Source: Cichorium intybus (taxonomy: Eukaryota > Streptophyta > Magnoliopsida > Asterales > Asteraceae). From it: a stretch of DNA of 64,000 bases. Made by a program: the position numbers and the translations under genes. Location of the stretch: NCBI GenBank assembly GCA_023525715.1, contig CM042016.1, forward strand, positions 85,129,382-85,193,381, written 5' to 3'. Below, in pieces: positions 10,845-22,706 of the stretch (the first letter of the stretch is position 1; each line of letters opens with the position of its first letter). Below the pieces are notes generated by a model. That model ran no database searches. It was given only the letters and a program-made list of their open reading frames with translations, and was not told where the DNA came from.

Positions 10845-10943
10845 TATAACAAATCGATAAGTTTTAGTAGTCTGGTTGCATCTTCACGAATTATATTTTC
10901 TTCATCTTTGAGACAATCAAGCAAATGGTTTGCTATATCCTTC
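10845..10943 (-). pseudogene. Possible captured exon, helical (HEAT/ARM-like) segment
   Basis: After a minus-strand TTGTGACAG acceptor, the frame reads KDIANHLLDCLKDEENIIRE and then DATRLLKLI before a stop. Amphipathic helices of this kind are common in HEAT/ARM repeat proteins, but I do not recognise the gene. It lies just upstream of the phosphorylase-like exon on the same strand and may belong to the same or a third source gene. Confidence 0.35.
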
Positions 10944-11339
10944 CTGTCACAATTAATTATTCAAGATTAAGTAATTAAATTAACAACCAAAAAAATTGTA
11001 ATAATGACATGTTGCCTACCAAACTGAATTAGAAAGTGTAGCTTCTGAATCTGATGAAATGAAAAATACAACACAACATCAGAAAATCGAGATATAATCC
11101 AGTTTATGTAATCAAAAATCAAAAGATACATATATAATGAAGTTTATCAGATAAAAAATACAACACAACATCAGAAATCGAGATAAAATCATATCAGGAA
11201 CATTAGAACTCTAAAATCGAAACTTACCTTCCCCTTCGAAATCAGAACCCTAAAATGGAGATAAAATCATATCAAAACTCAACTTGATCCTGCAAAATTC
11301 ATAAAATCAAATAAGATGGAACATTAGAACTCTAAAATC

Positions 11340-11840
11340 GATCGAAAACCAAATCAAAAAATGGAAGAGTAACGAATGGTGGTGATGGCGCTAGGGTTTC
11401 TGAATCAGATGAGTCGAGTGTCGGTGACGTCTGTTGGCTGAAGAGTGGTGGTGCCTGGATCGTCATGGTGATGGCTGGAGTCGTAGTGATGGTGGGTACC
11501 GGATGCGGCTAATAGTATGGTGACAGCATAGCGGATCGGAGGAAGGCGTAGAGATGGTGGTGGCCGGATGCGGCTAATCGCATGGTGACATCATAGCGGA
11601 TCAGATGGTGGCGGAGTGGTGGTGCCTAGATCGACATGGTGATGGCTGGATCGGATGGTGCTTGAGGGGAGTGGTCCGAAAACAGTAATTAGGAGGAGGT
11701 TCACCATGGTGGTGGCCGTATCGGATGGTGGGGGGATAGCAAATGGCGGCTGATGTTGAGAGCATTAGGGTTTTTGGGTTTCAAGAGTGTATGGGCGTGA
11801 AAGAAAATGAGTCGGGTTTTTTTGTTTTGGGCAAGCGATA
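11340..11840. other. GGTGGTGATGG-rich segment
   Basis: Purine/GGTG-rich text with repeats such as 'tggtgatggctgga', 'tggtggccggatgcggctaat' and 'catagcggatc'. It lies just inside the Helitron 5' end and resembles the 5' leader of a captured gene read on the minus strand (CCACCATC-rich). No coding frame can be supported. Confidence 0.35.
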
Positions 11841-12021
11841 GGCACGTGTATATTTGTGTCACATGTCCGATTTCTCCCTTACAGTTATTAGTAATGCATT
11901 ACAATATTGTAACATACGTTTGATAACTTGTGTATTGTGTTTTACAAGTTGTACAGTCTTAAAAATTAAGACAATTGTGTATAAAGGGGTTGTAATTTAT
12001 ATATGGTTTATAGTATAGTAT

Positions 12022-12636
<615 letters not shown>

Positions 12637-12786
12637 GTAAAATCAAGTGATTGTATATAGAAACATTTAATCCGTTGTTTCACGATCCAAATGATGTTTC
12701 TGAATATAATCATCGTACGAAGCAAACAACCGCGAGTTAGTGTATTCAATCTAAAATTAATGGAACAATTAGGCTTTTGACAAGTT

Positions 12787-14064
12787 TCAATAGCTAGTAA
12801 AGTTGAAGTTCGCACAAGAAGTCTTGTTCCTAAATAAGGAAGAACTGAACCCTAAACTTGAATTGTCTAGATCAAATAGCAGAAAGTTATCTTCAATCTG
12901 AAACGTCCCGATCACGATCCCATGATCACTTGTCGCGCCACCATCAACAAACGCAAGACAAGCCACATCTTTCGTGACTTGTTTCATCGAATTCCTTGAG
13001 GATATTCTCCATTTCTTCCCATTTTCGAGTCTCAAAATGATAACAGGAACCTGGAAACTGTGATGGGTCTTTCCAAATTGATTCTTTAAACAAAGACCAA
13101 AGGGTGCCACTGGCCTTGCTCGAACGATTCCCATTGTAGCGACTGAAAAAATATGAACTAGCTGCTTATAAATGTCTGTTCGAAGAATGGTGTAAGCCTC
13201 AATCGTACTAAGCTTGGTGGTGCTGTTGGAAACATCAATAGACCTTCCCTTAACAACAATTAATTTGATACCGATAAAATAACCAAAAGAATCAGGATGC
13301 TTGAGCAAAGGAGTGTAAGAGAGTAAACTTCTTAGATCAACATCTGAGTTGGGTTGAAAATAATATGGCCCACTCCCAAAGAACATAACACCATGAGCAG
13401 ACAAGGATCTAGGTAAACATAGAGCAAAAGTAGTACGGAAAGGTTGAAATAAATAAGCCGGTAATGCATAATGAGATGTGGAAAAAGCCATTACACCACT
13501 AACATTTGCGGGGAAGGACTCAAACATCGAAGACGGAGCACATGCCGCGTTGGGGTAAACTCCAAAGAAATCTGTAGAAGGGTTTCTACCGTCAGTTCCG
13601 TTGAACGCGAAAGTATCGTAGTTGAGTAGGGCTTGACCACATGTACCGTTAACTGGGTTCACTACACTGACAGGGCATGTGCAGTCTCCCCAACCAGGTA
13701 ATGTGGAACTGTTGGTTACCGGAAGACATGATGGACTTTCATAAGAGTAAGTTGTGCGGACGACCGTGCATGGGTACTCTTGACAAGAAACTGGACCAGT
13801 GCAAGAGGGGCAAATATTGTTTACATACAAACTATTCCAGTCCACGATGCAGTCATACCATGTGAAAGGCGCATCTATGTCTATAAGGAAGTTTTTATGC
13901 AAGAAGTGTGCGTTTACCCATGCGGTCATCATTTGAATGCTATAAAGAGGTGTTGCAGCATCGGTATGTTTGGTTACTGGAGCAACATATGTGCTAGCTA
14001 TGGCTTTTCGTTCATGAGAGATGAAGGCCAGAAGGATAACGATTAGTCGTAGACGAAGAAGCAT
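12787..14064 (-). CDS. GIP/EDGP/TAXI-like secreted aspartic protease homologue, catalytically inactive
   Basis: An intact single-exon gene of 425 codons, close to the usual length of this plant family (gamma-conglutin/basic 7S globulin, carrot EDGP, xyloglucanase inhibitor GIP, TAXI). Residues 1-23 form a signal peptide, so the product is secreted. The N-lobe is marked by FLIDIDAPFTW (59-69), where the pepsin D-T/S-G triad reads D-I-D. The C-lobe has KLSTIEAYTIL (284-294), with Ser replacing the second catalytic Asp. The family is known to bind or inhibit microbial cell-wall enzymes rather than to cleave proteins, and that role is inferred here. There are many Cys, several N-glycosylation sequons (NSS, NGT, NVS, NST, NKT), and a C-terminal FVDGG...GIVIGTFQ block like the end of the pepsin fold. 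The start is the only Met before the signal peptide. A frameshifted inverted paralogue lies at 44,908-46,217. Confidence 0.9.
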   Translation of the reverse strand: MLLRLRLIVILLAFISHERKAIASTYVAPVTKHTDAATPLYSIQMMTAWVNAHFLHKNFLIDIDAPFTWYDCIVDWNSLYVNNICPSCTGPVSCQEYPCTVVRTTYSYESPSCLPVTNSSTLPGWGDCTCPVSVVNPVNGTCGQALLNYDTFAFNGTDGRNPSTDFFGVYPNAACAPSSMFESFPANVSGVMAFSTSHYALPAYLFQPFRTTFALCLPRSLSAHGVMFFGSGPYYFQPNSDVDLRSLLSYTPLLKHPDSFGYFIGIKLIVVKGRSIDVSNSTTKLSTIEAYTILRTDIYKQLVHIFSVATMGIVRARPVAPFGLCLKNQFGKTHHSFQVPVIILRLENGKKWRISSRNSMKQVTKDVACLAFVDGGATSDHGIVIGTFQIEDNFLLFDLDNSSLGFSSSLFRNKTSCANFNFTSY

Positions 14065-14775
14065 TTTTGGATGTTTTTAAGGTCTCAAGTTTGTAGTTTT
14101 TTGTGGTCAAGTGGTTTAATAGAGGCAGACGGTTTTACTCGAAGTAAAAGCCATTTGACCACAAAAAAAAAAGAAACTGAGAATCTTCAAATGCAAGCAG
14201 TAGAACATGGCTAAGAGTTGAATATATGGATCTTACACTGTTCCACATAAAAGAAGTTATCCACTTGAATTTAAAAACTTATAGAACTTTATGTAAGAAG
14301 TAATCAAGCTTATCTTTTATTTGTATCAAATCTGCAATCCTTTGATTCAAATGAATACGGGGTACCTGTTTGGTGGTTATTTTCTTTTATGTAAAAATAC
14401 ATCTTTTATGCGGCAAGAAAAAATAGAGTTCAAGCATGAATATTTATTAGATTATGTATCCAAAATGTAACGAAGCTAATAAATCACTTTTTAGTGATTG
14501 GCAAATTCTCTTTCTACATAAAATGAGCAAACACTATTAGAAAAATTGTCAATAATAAGGTATGATAATGTGAGTCATTAAAGTTATAGATAGGAGACAA
14601 ATATCTATCATTGGAGTCATTAAATGAGACATAAATATCCGTTATTAAAGTCTCAGACAGACATTTTCCTATCATAAATTTACAACATATATTTGCGTAT
14701 ATGGCCTAATTTTTGATTTTTTTTAGTACATGACAGACAATCTATGACATACCATTACGATATACAATTTATATG
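14065..14775 (-). promoter_or_regulatory. Upstream region of the protease-like gene, shared with its paralogue
   Basis: The minus-strand 5' flank matches the flank of the second copy near 44,740-44,905 ('catatattcaactcttagcc', 'gttctactgcttgcatttga'). The duplication therefore included promoter DNA. A weak TATA-like TATTAAAC lies about 55 bp before the ATG. No other signal is clear, and the distal part (14,350-14,775) shows nothing recognisable. Confidence 0.45.
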
Positions 14776-14779
14776 TCAT

Positions 14780-14811
14780 GACATACATACATACATACAT
14801 ACATACATACA

Positions 14812-14895
<84 letters not shown>
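14780..14895. repeat. (CATA)n followed by (TA)n microsatellite
   Basis: About 15 tetranucleotide CATA units change abruptly at 14,839 to about 28 TA units. Confidence 0.95.
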
Positions 14896-14899
<4 letters not shown>

Positions 14900-15591
14900 T
14901 AGGATCTTTTGAGAACCAACTTCACCCCGAGAACCCAAGAACTCCCAACTCCTTTCGGATCAATCATATATCTCCTAAACCGATATTTTTTTCAAAAAAC
15001 CGACCCATAGGCCTCTTAGACGCTCAAAATGGGCACGGGCGCTGAAAAAAATTTCCGAAAAAAACGATTTTTTTTTTGAAAAAATTTGTATGCATAAAAA
15101 AATTTTGTACAGATACAAATTTTTTTAGGCGGCAGGCGAGCGGTCGACTGGGGCCTAGGACTAGTCTAGGCGGGGAGTATTAATTGTAACAAAATTTATT
15201 TTTTAAAATTTAGATATTACCTATATCTCTACAAAATGAATAAATAAGTATAAAATTTTGACAAATCTAAGTCTTTAAATATGTAAATCATTAAACATCA
15301 GAATGTTTAGACTAATTAATGATATTTTTGATAATTTTAATCATCAATAATCGTAACTTAGCCACCGATTATCATAATTAATGACATTTTCTAAATTTAA
15401 ATTTTAAAAATCTAAAAATTTTATTCTTATTGAGAATTTGATAATTTTGAAAATTTTTGAAATTTGAAAATTTTGAAATTTGAAAAATTGAAAATTTTGT
15501 CGCCTAGACCCGCCCAGACCCGCCTAGGCCAGCCTAAACCCGATTTTGACCGGCGTTGACCAAATCCGCCTAACTTGACCGCCTACCTAGG
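14896..15591. other. Unclassified repeat-like DNA
   Basis: It begins 'aacttaggatcttttgagaa', reminiscent of the hairpin MITE terminus at 12,153 and also next to a (TA)n tract, but I cannot find the opposite end. 15,130-15,180 and 15,500-15,590 hold CCTAGGC/CGCCTAGACCCGCC-rich clusters in opposite senses around an AT-rich core, possibly a decayed TIR element. No gene is seen. Confidence 0.35.
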
Positions 15592-15970
15592 TTATATTGC
15601 GGACAATAGTTATTGTGAGACCGTGGAGACATTGGTATTCTGTTAGAAATGACGATTAGAATATGATTTTTTTTGGTAATATTAATAATAAACAAACATA
15701 TTCTGATAGAATTGTTGCTATTAAAACATATTTTCAATCATTATCGTTCGTTCTTGTGTTTCATACATTCTGATTCACTTATTCTCATTATGATAAAATG
15801 AGAATCATAAAAACTTCATATAACACATATAGAAGATTTAATGCTAATAATTTGATGAGAATATTTTTGTTTTGTATTCACATTACCAAAAAAATAGATA
15901 TTTTATTCCTTATTCCTCACAAATTAGCATTGTACGCACGGTCTCACAATAACTGTTGACCGCAATATAA
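15592..15970. mobile_element. MITE with about 33-bp terminal inverted repeats
   Basis: The left end TTATATTGCGGACAATAG... and the right end ...CTGTTGACCGCAATATAA are inverted copies through CACGGTCTCACAATAACTGT, with about two mismatches. The length is 379 bp, with no coding potential. The target duplication is unclear because the borders are AT-rich (TTA or TA). Confidence 0.75.
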
Positions 15971-16670
15971 ATTAGCCCGATATAAAGAGTTGAAGAAAAT
16001 ATTTGAATAAAGTGTGGACTGAGTTTGTAAAAGATAAAATGTATGTTGGTCATTGTAACAAAATTCTTAAAAATAAAATACGTTTTATATAAAAAAAATG
16101 TAAAAGAAAATTTTGGGCCACCTTAGATCCTAATCAGGCACCTAATTCGTAAAAAGAAAAAAATCATGGTTGGACAAATATTATGAAAAAGAAAATTTGA
16201 GAACTAAAATAAAAAATAATTAAAAGTTTGAGGCGAATTTATAAAAGAAACAAAGGTAGGTGGACTGGGTATTGGCTTGGGTCTAGGCAACAGGGTGGGT
16301 AATCCGTATTCCGGTTTTTAACTAGAAAATGTGTAAATGGGGTGAGTCGAACTCGAAATCTCCATCTTTTATTTGCAATCAATGACCAAACTCCAAAATA
16401 ATTAAAAATTTGGGACAAAATTGTAAAAGAAACAAAGTTGGATGCATGGTCTAGGTATTGGTTGGGTCTAGGAAACAAGGTGGGTAACCCAGGTTGAGGT
16501 TTTTGACCCAACATAGAATTGACCTTGAAACCTTCACCATTTATTTGCAATCGATGACCAACACTCTTATCACTCATACCACTAGCCTGTAGAAGATTTT
16601 ATGTGATTTTTTATGTTGAAATTGTCATCCAATATTTACAAACACTAATTATTATTATATTATTCTTCTA
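15971..16670. repeat. Tandem pair of about 185-bp units in intergenic DNA
   Basis: Units at about 16,218-16,400 and 16,401-16,570 share 'taattaaaa.tttg', 'aaaagaaacaaag', 'gtattgg.ttgggtctagg', 'aggtgggtaa.cc', 'tttatttgcaatc.atgacca'. On the minus strand unit 1 contains GAGTTCGACTC, which resembles a pol III B box, so a tRNA-derived origin is possible. The rest of the interval shows nothing I recognise. Confidence 0.5.
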
Positions 16671-19458
16671 TCTATTAAATCCCGTAATTTTTTCGTGTTA
16701 CATCTGACATCCGGATGTTTTTTCTTTTTGGACACGCGGGTCTTTACCTGGATCCGGGTCGCCTTTGCGGATCGGGTTGCGTCTTTGTCTTCTCCGTCAT
16801 CGATCTTATACACCACCGCTTTCATCACTCTCGATTTTGCCTCACCCCTCACCTACCGAGTACTCCAGACTGTGTGGATTTTCCGTCTTTTACTCCCTTA
16901 ATCGCTTCATCGATCTCAGGTTTTCTGTAATTCTTGAATCATTTTGATTTTGCGGTAGAGATCGAACAGTCTTATGGACTGAAATTCGCCAAACGGTACA
17001 CACAGTGGAACCTCCATCGCTGCACCTCCGTCACGTTCCGGTTCATCTTGATCAGGTATGTGTTCTTCCTACATACAGAAGGAATTTCATTTTTGGGATG
17101 TACAGCAGCTTTGGTTTTAACGATTTTGATCGGAGTTCTTTTATGGTACATGACCTCACAAAGAGTGGGATTTGAGTTTTAGCCTGAGTTTTCACTTCAG
17201 GTTCTTGAATTGGATACATGGAATGGATTCTTTTACTTCTGGTTTGGTTCAAATTTTCACTTGAGGTTCGACTCTTGATTCTTGACCCAGGAGGAAGAAT
17301 CCATACACTCAAATGAGTTGTAAACCTTGATGAGCAGACTCACAGTTTACACAGGTAATGTTGTCCTTCATCTCCAAATATGGAGCCATGTAATTTTTCA
17401 TCTAGATGCCCTTTTCCTTTTGCCCATGACTGCAACATGTAGAAAGACACTATATTGGTTGACGAAAGAGACATTTAGGGACATAAAATAGAAACTTGGT
17501 GTTGAGACATGTATTAGTCTATTGTTCTAATTGGAAGTTGGTATCTTTTTTTAATATTTTAGACTTGCAAGTATGTGCATTATGCGCTTGATTCAACACC
17601 AGATGTGCCACATATGATGATGGGTGTTCGTTGTCCTTCAAAACCAGCAGGTCATTGCTGAGGATGTGCTATTCCACTTGATCTCGACACAATCTAACTA
17701 GGTAACAACAATGATAAATTTGGTGTCAATGTTTTTTGTTTTTAATCTCAGTTTGTGTTAGTTGTTTATGAACTTCACATTGTTGAATGAAATGAGTGAC
17801 AACTGCCAGTTGAATGGGATCAATAAGGTCGTGAGAAATGACAAAAATCTGCATTTTAGTGTAAAAAAACACAACACAAAAAAGAAAGTATAATTGGGAT
17901 AAATTATGAATTTGGTAGATTTTCCAGAAAGTACATAAGTACATTGCTCTTTTATGCTACCATTTGACTTCCCGAGTATATATTGATGATTCTTGCAATT
18001 TTGGTCCCCAAAAGTTCTTTTTGTAATTTTGGTCCCTATCTTGATGTTTCATAAAGATATTGGTCACTGTTATCAAATAAAATATGTTGGTTTAATGCCA
18101 AAAACAGCAATATACTTTGATTGTTGATTTTATTTAGCGTCCTACTTTCAGTTCTTATTACGACATTGTACTTTTCTTTGAAAATTTACCTTATAGCGTC
18201 ATCGAAATACAAAGAAAAAATTTACTGCTATATTAAGAAAGTTTTGACAGAAAATGCGATAACCTTGGTAGACTTTTCAACGTAGTGCCTTTAATTAGAA
18301 AAAGATGAAGGTACAATGTTGTATGTGAAAACGAAAGTAGAATTTAATGAATCTTAGGTTTTTATTTATTTCCAGGTTTGTACGCTTCCTCTTTATTCTC
18401 GTGTTGTTTGGGGAAAAGTTATCAGGCATCATGGTAATTAGTGGTGTTCATGCTAATTTCAAGTCTGATCTCTCATAATTACAACTAGAGAATGACAATT
18501 TTTGTAGCATAATTTTGTTTTTTGTTCTGAATTTGACCTCATATTATAATAGCATCTCCATCGTCGCTCAAAATAAACAAGTTACTGTATGCATATAGTA
18601 GGTTTTAATCGCTCAGATATTGCATCCTATATTTTTTACTTGATATTCCTAATATACTTGAAGAAATACAGTTGAAGATGTGCACTTATGCCCCACAAGG
18701 TAACTTTATCATTTACTTACAAGTTTTAAATTTTATGTGAATTACTTTTTAATAATTTAATTTTGTGTTCATGTTTTTTATGTTTATGAAGTACACATGA
18801 ATTATGTAGTGTTGGAGATACTTCTTTTAACCATACGCGAATATTTGGTGTATCTTTGAAAGTAGAAGAAAAGAAAGTTAGTCAATCAAAATGAATTTAT
18901 GTTTCTCAATTGTATGGTTGGGCTTTCACATTGCTTTTGTTTGTATTTTAGTACATTCCGGTTATCTAATTTTGTGTTGTACATACAAGTTTAAATATCT
19001 AATTTACTTTTTAATAATTTAGTTTTGCGTTATACATACATTTTTGGTTAATCTAATTTCACATTGCTTTTGTTTGTATTTTAGTGCATTCTGGTACTTC
19101 ACCTGCTGTGGGAAAAAAAATAGGGCCATTTTGATTGTTTTTGTGGTTTCAGATTCTGGAGCCTGCACTTGAACATGATTAAAAATTAAAAGCTTTTATC
19201 TATAAATTTCTACATAGAAGAACAGATTAGATTGGCTAAGCACGAGCTTTTGGCAACTTCATAAATGGAATCAAAGAGATTGGCATCATTCTATAGCATC
19301 TTACATTCGGCTAATTTCAAGAAATAGCGACATACTTTCATTTAATTGTTAGTTATAGCATCTGACTTTTATTTTTTTTGCTTTTTCATTGCTAATTTCA
19401 ATGATTAAATAAAATGTATTTATTATATAACCGTGTAACGCACGGGCTTCTAACCTAG
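16671..19458 (+). mobile_element. Helitron D (plus orientation)
   Basis: The 3' end at 19,431-19,458 is a CCGTG-TAACG-CACGG hairpin followed by CTAG and a host T, a textbook Helitron terminus. The proposed 5' end is TCTATTAAATCCCGTAATTT at 16,671, preceded by A. The text just inside it recurs at the start of the next element (21,382). The 2.8-kb interior has exon-like GC-richer pieces at 16,740-17,350 and otherwise AT-rich DNA. I recognise no gene and no Rep/helicase. Confidence 0.65.
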
Positions 19459-20720
19459 TATGTTAATATTACGGCACAATGGATCGACAATGATTGGCTT
19501 TTGAAAAAAAATAATATTTCTTAGCAAACCATGTGGGTGAGACTATAGATAAATTACTCAATGTTTCATTTAATGATGGGGCAATTAAATATTTTGACCA
19601 TGCTCGAAATGCATCGTCAGAGTTTGAAGTAGGTGACATCTATTTAAGATTGAACAAGAGGTGAGAATTAAAGGGGTTGTTTTTTAATTTTTTTTTTTTT
19701 GAAATTATGTAGTTTTTAATAAATGGGTGATTTGATTTTTCTAGGAATATGAATCGGCCGGTATTGAGTGGAAAAAGGTAGAGTTTGTGGACAATGGAAG
19801 TTGTGTAGATTTCTTTGAAAAGGTATTCATTTTGAAAAGGTGGTAAATGCAAGAATAGCAATGTACTTTTATTGATTTTTTATAGCATTCAAAGTACAAT
19901 GCTATTTCTCACATTTAGCCGTGTTTTTTTAATTATATTTTAGTCTTAAATTACTTTTTTGTCCTTGAGTATAGCTGGCTTTTGCAATTTTTGTTCCAAG
20001 AAGTTTTCTCTTGCATTTTTGGTCCTTTGAGATTATTGTAATGTTTTTGGTCCTTATTCCAGGTAAAATGGCTATTTTTGGTCCTTGAGTATAGTTGGTT
20101 TTGCAACTTTGTCTAAAAAGTTTGTCTTGCAATTTTGGTCCTTATTCCAAGTTAACTGACTATTTTTGGTCCCCGATTATAACTAATTCTTGAAATTTTG
20201 GTCCCAAAAACATAGTAATTTTATTTGAGACATGGACCAAAACCATTACAGACCTAAATTAAAGACCAAAAAATTTGCAATAGAAAACCATATTCAGAGT
20301 ATAATAATGTCTTAATAAGAAAAAGTTTGGAAGTACAATGCTATAATCGGGTATTTTTTTAATAACTTATCTAAAGTACAATGTTATAATTGAATAAAAT
20401 TAAAACTACGATGCTATAATATAATACTTTTTATTTGCTTGCAGTCGAGCATCTGAAGACAGGATTTTATTTCTTTTTAATGTGGTAAATTCGGTCACAG
20501 ATCCTAGTCATGTTTACAACGGACTGAAATCAACCCGACACGAGTGCAGGGAAGGACAACAATGATGCTATGAGAACTGATATTAGCAACGTCGTTAAGG
20601 AATAAAAGCGACTTCAACAATTAGTTCTGCCCATAACAACCACGAAATCTTTTTACAAGTTTTAAAATATGATAATTGTTTTTCTCTTTTTTAATGTCTT
20701 TATTTTTTTACCTTAAATTG
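19459..20720. other. AT-rich DNA without recognised gene
   Basis: Repeated non-coding phrases ('ttttggtccttgagtatag', 'ttgcaattttggtccttat') lie between 19,960 and 20,210, a decayed tandem pattern. From 20,440 the sequence may be intronic or flanking DNA of the ribonucleotide reductase fragment. Confidence 0.35.
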
Positions 20721-20723
20721 CAG

Positions 20724-21213
20724 GCTCAACAATTGAACAGGGACATGTTTGAAACATTATACTACCATGCCCTAAAAGCTTCTTCTGAATTGGCTGAAAA
20801 AGAAGGCACATATGAAACATATGTTGGAAGTCCTGTTAGCCAGGTACACAATGAAAGGAGTTACATTTCAATGGAATTGCTCATTCCATTCCCTTCTATA
20901 AGACTAAATAAATGTTTTCTTTTTTCATTGTTGTAGGGAATTCTGCAACCAAACATGTGCGGACTAACACCTTCGGATTTATGGGACTGGAAAGCCCTTC
21001 GTGAAATGATATCCAGGAATGGAATCAAGAATTCCCTATAATGAATCTTTTGAGCCATATACTTCTAATATCTATAGTCGCAGGGGTTTAAGGTATGTTT
21101 ATCTATCACTATAAATTTAATTTATATAACTTTGACTTAATTATATTTTTAGTGGAGAATTTGTGGTGGTCAACAAGCATCCGTTACATGATTCGACTGA
21201 AATGGGGATTTGG
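20724..21213 (+). pseudogene. RNR1: Ribonucleotide reductase large subunit (R1) fragment
   Basis: Three consecutive exons of the R1 catalytic subunit, which reduces ribonucleoside diphosphates to make dNTPs. Exon A (20,724-20,843, TTGCAG/GTACAC) reads LNRDMFETLYYHALKASSEL and ends YETYVGSPVSQ. Exon B (20,937-21,092) reads GILQPNMCGLTPSDLWDW and LREMISRNGIKNSL, then a TAA. The expected LVAPMPTAST-type stretch is deleted, with a frame change, before NESFEPYTSNIYSRR. Exon C (21,153-21,213) reads SGEFVVVNKHPLHDSTEMGIW and is cut off by an LTR. Introns and splice sites are kept, so this is a DNA-level fragment and not a processed copy. It is non-functional. Confidence 0.9.
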
Positions 21214-21381
21214 TGTAACGCCCCGGCCCTCCAAAGCCTAAGGTTTTACAAGATAATATCACCAGGGATCGTCCCATGATCCAAGCCGAGCGTTACCTAA
21301 ACCTGCAAAACCACATAAAATAAAAGGGTAAGCTATAAAGCTTAGTGAGTAATCGAATCACAGTATGGCCTAAATAGCCAC
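21214..21381 (+). mobile_element. Truncated LTR fragment inserted in the RNR1 fragment
   Basis: It starts TGTAACGCCCCGGCCC, a common plant Gypsy LTR start, right after a coding Trp codon. It contains 'gtaagctataaagcttagtg', typical of such LTRs. After about 170 bp it is replaced by the start of the next Helitron-like region. No second boundary or TSD can be shown. Confidence 0.6.
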
Positions 21382-22681
21382 ACTCGTATATATTAAAAAG
21401 CGTAATTTTTTTGAACGATACCTGGGGTTTTTTGGTTTCGGGTTGTCACGCTCCTATTCGGATCTTTGTGGATAAGGGTTTGCATGTCGTTCTTAGACAC
21501 TGCGGTGATTTTCCGTCTTCATGGTAACCATTCCTTCCCCCACCGCTTCACCACACTCTTCACATCGACCTCCGCTTTACCGAGCGGTCCAATGCTTCCT
21601 CCTTCATTCGTTTTTCTCACCATCAACGCCTCATCAACAACTGCAATCGAAGCTTTTCCCCTTTTGTCATCGGCGTTCCTGTTAGGAGTTCCGATTGTTG
21701 ACTCTGAGGTCTGAATTAATCAAATCTTCTTCTTCGATTACTCTCGATTTCTCTAGGTTTCACTCTCGATTACTCTCGTGTCTTTGTCAGGCTATTTTTT
21801 TTCGGGTAAGAAGATTTTAGGTTTTCGATTTTTGGGTTGTATAGAGGCTTTGGTTTTGTTCGATTGGAATTACCTACTGAAAGCCAACCGTGAAAAACTT
21901 CCACATCGGAACTTTCACCGGTTGAAAAACCTCTCCATCGGAACTTTCACCGGCGCAAAGCAGTGATTTCCGCCACTCTCTTCAGGTTCGTGTAGCCACC
22001 AACTTCTTCTCTCTTCATCCGTGTTTGCGTGGATAGGAAGCTGGTGAAGCAGGCAGTAAAGAAATCAAACCGATTTGTTTCCTTTTGTTTGGTCAAAAAG
22101 GGTTTCTGAACCCGACAATCAGGTGCTTTAGTTTGCTAATATTCAAAACTGAATGGATGAAGAGGAACAAGAACACGAACCAAAATCAGGTGCTTCAGCT
22201 TGAAGATTTACGGATCGTAGAAAATTCAGTAGATATATTAGAAAAATTGCGACGAAAGAACTGGTAAATTAGTTTATTCCTTTCTTAATTTTATCACCGT
22301 CTTTATTGTATTACGTCATTTACTCTCTAAATACAAATGCCGACTTCTTTCAAATGAAAACTTCTTTATTGAATTGATATTAATGTCTCTGCTTTTATCT
22401 TTTTGACTTTATAGGTGCATGATGCATGTCCACAAAATTAAAAGGTGCATCAAAATATTTGTAGGATCAAACATTATGGAAAATGGTTGAGCTTTCCTTC
22501 AATTATAGAAATGCATCGTCATATGCAGATTGAAAGGGTGAATATCTAATGGGCTCCCTCATCAAAAATTAAAATAAATTCAAGAGTTAGTTACATATTG
22601 TGGTTCGGTGTAATCTGATCATTTAGTCTTTAATAACTTTTTTTATTCAGATTGATTTTATAGTTTAATTTTGTTTGTTTA

Positions 22682-22706
22682 TTGTGTGTGTGTGTGTGTG
22701 TGTGTG
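22682..22706. repeat. (GT)n microsatellite
   Basis: About 12 GT units. Confidence 0.9.

Noticed and set aside
16736..17350. Coding-looking GC-richer stretch in Helitron D
   Set aside because: Short frames only, no conserved peptide, and no consistent splice pattern could be built.
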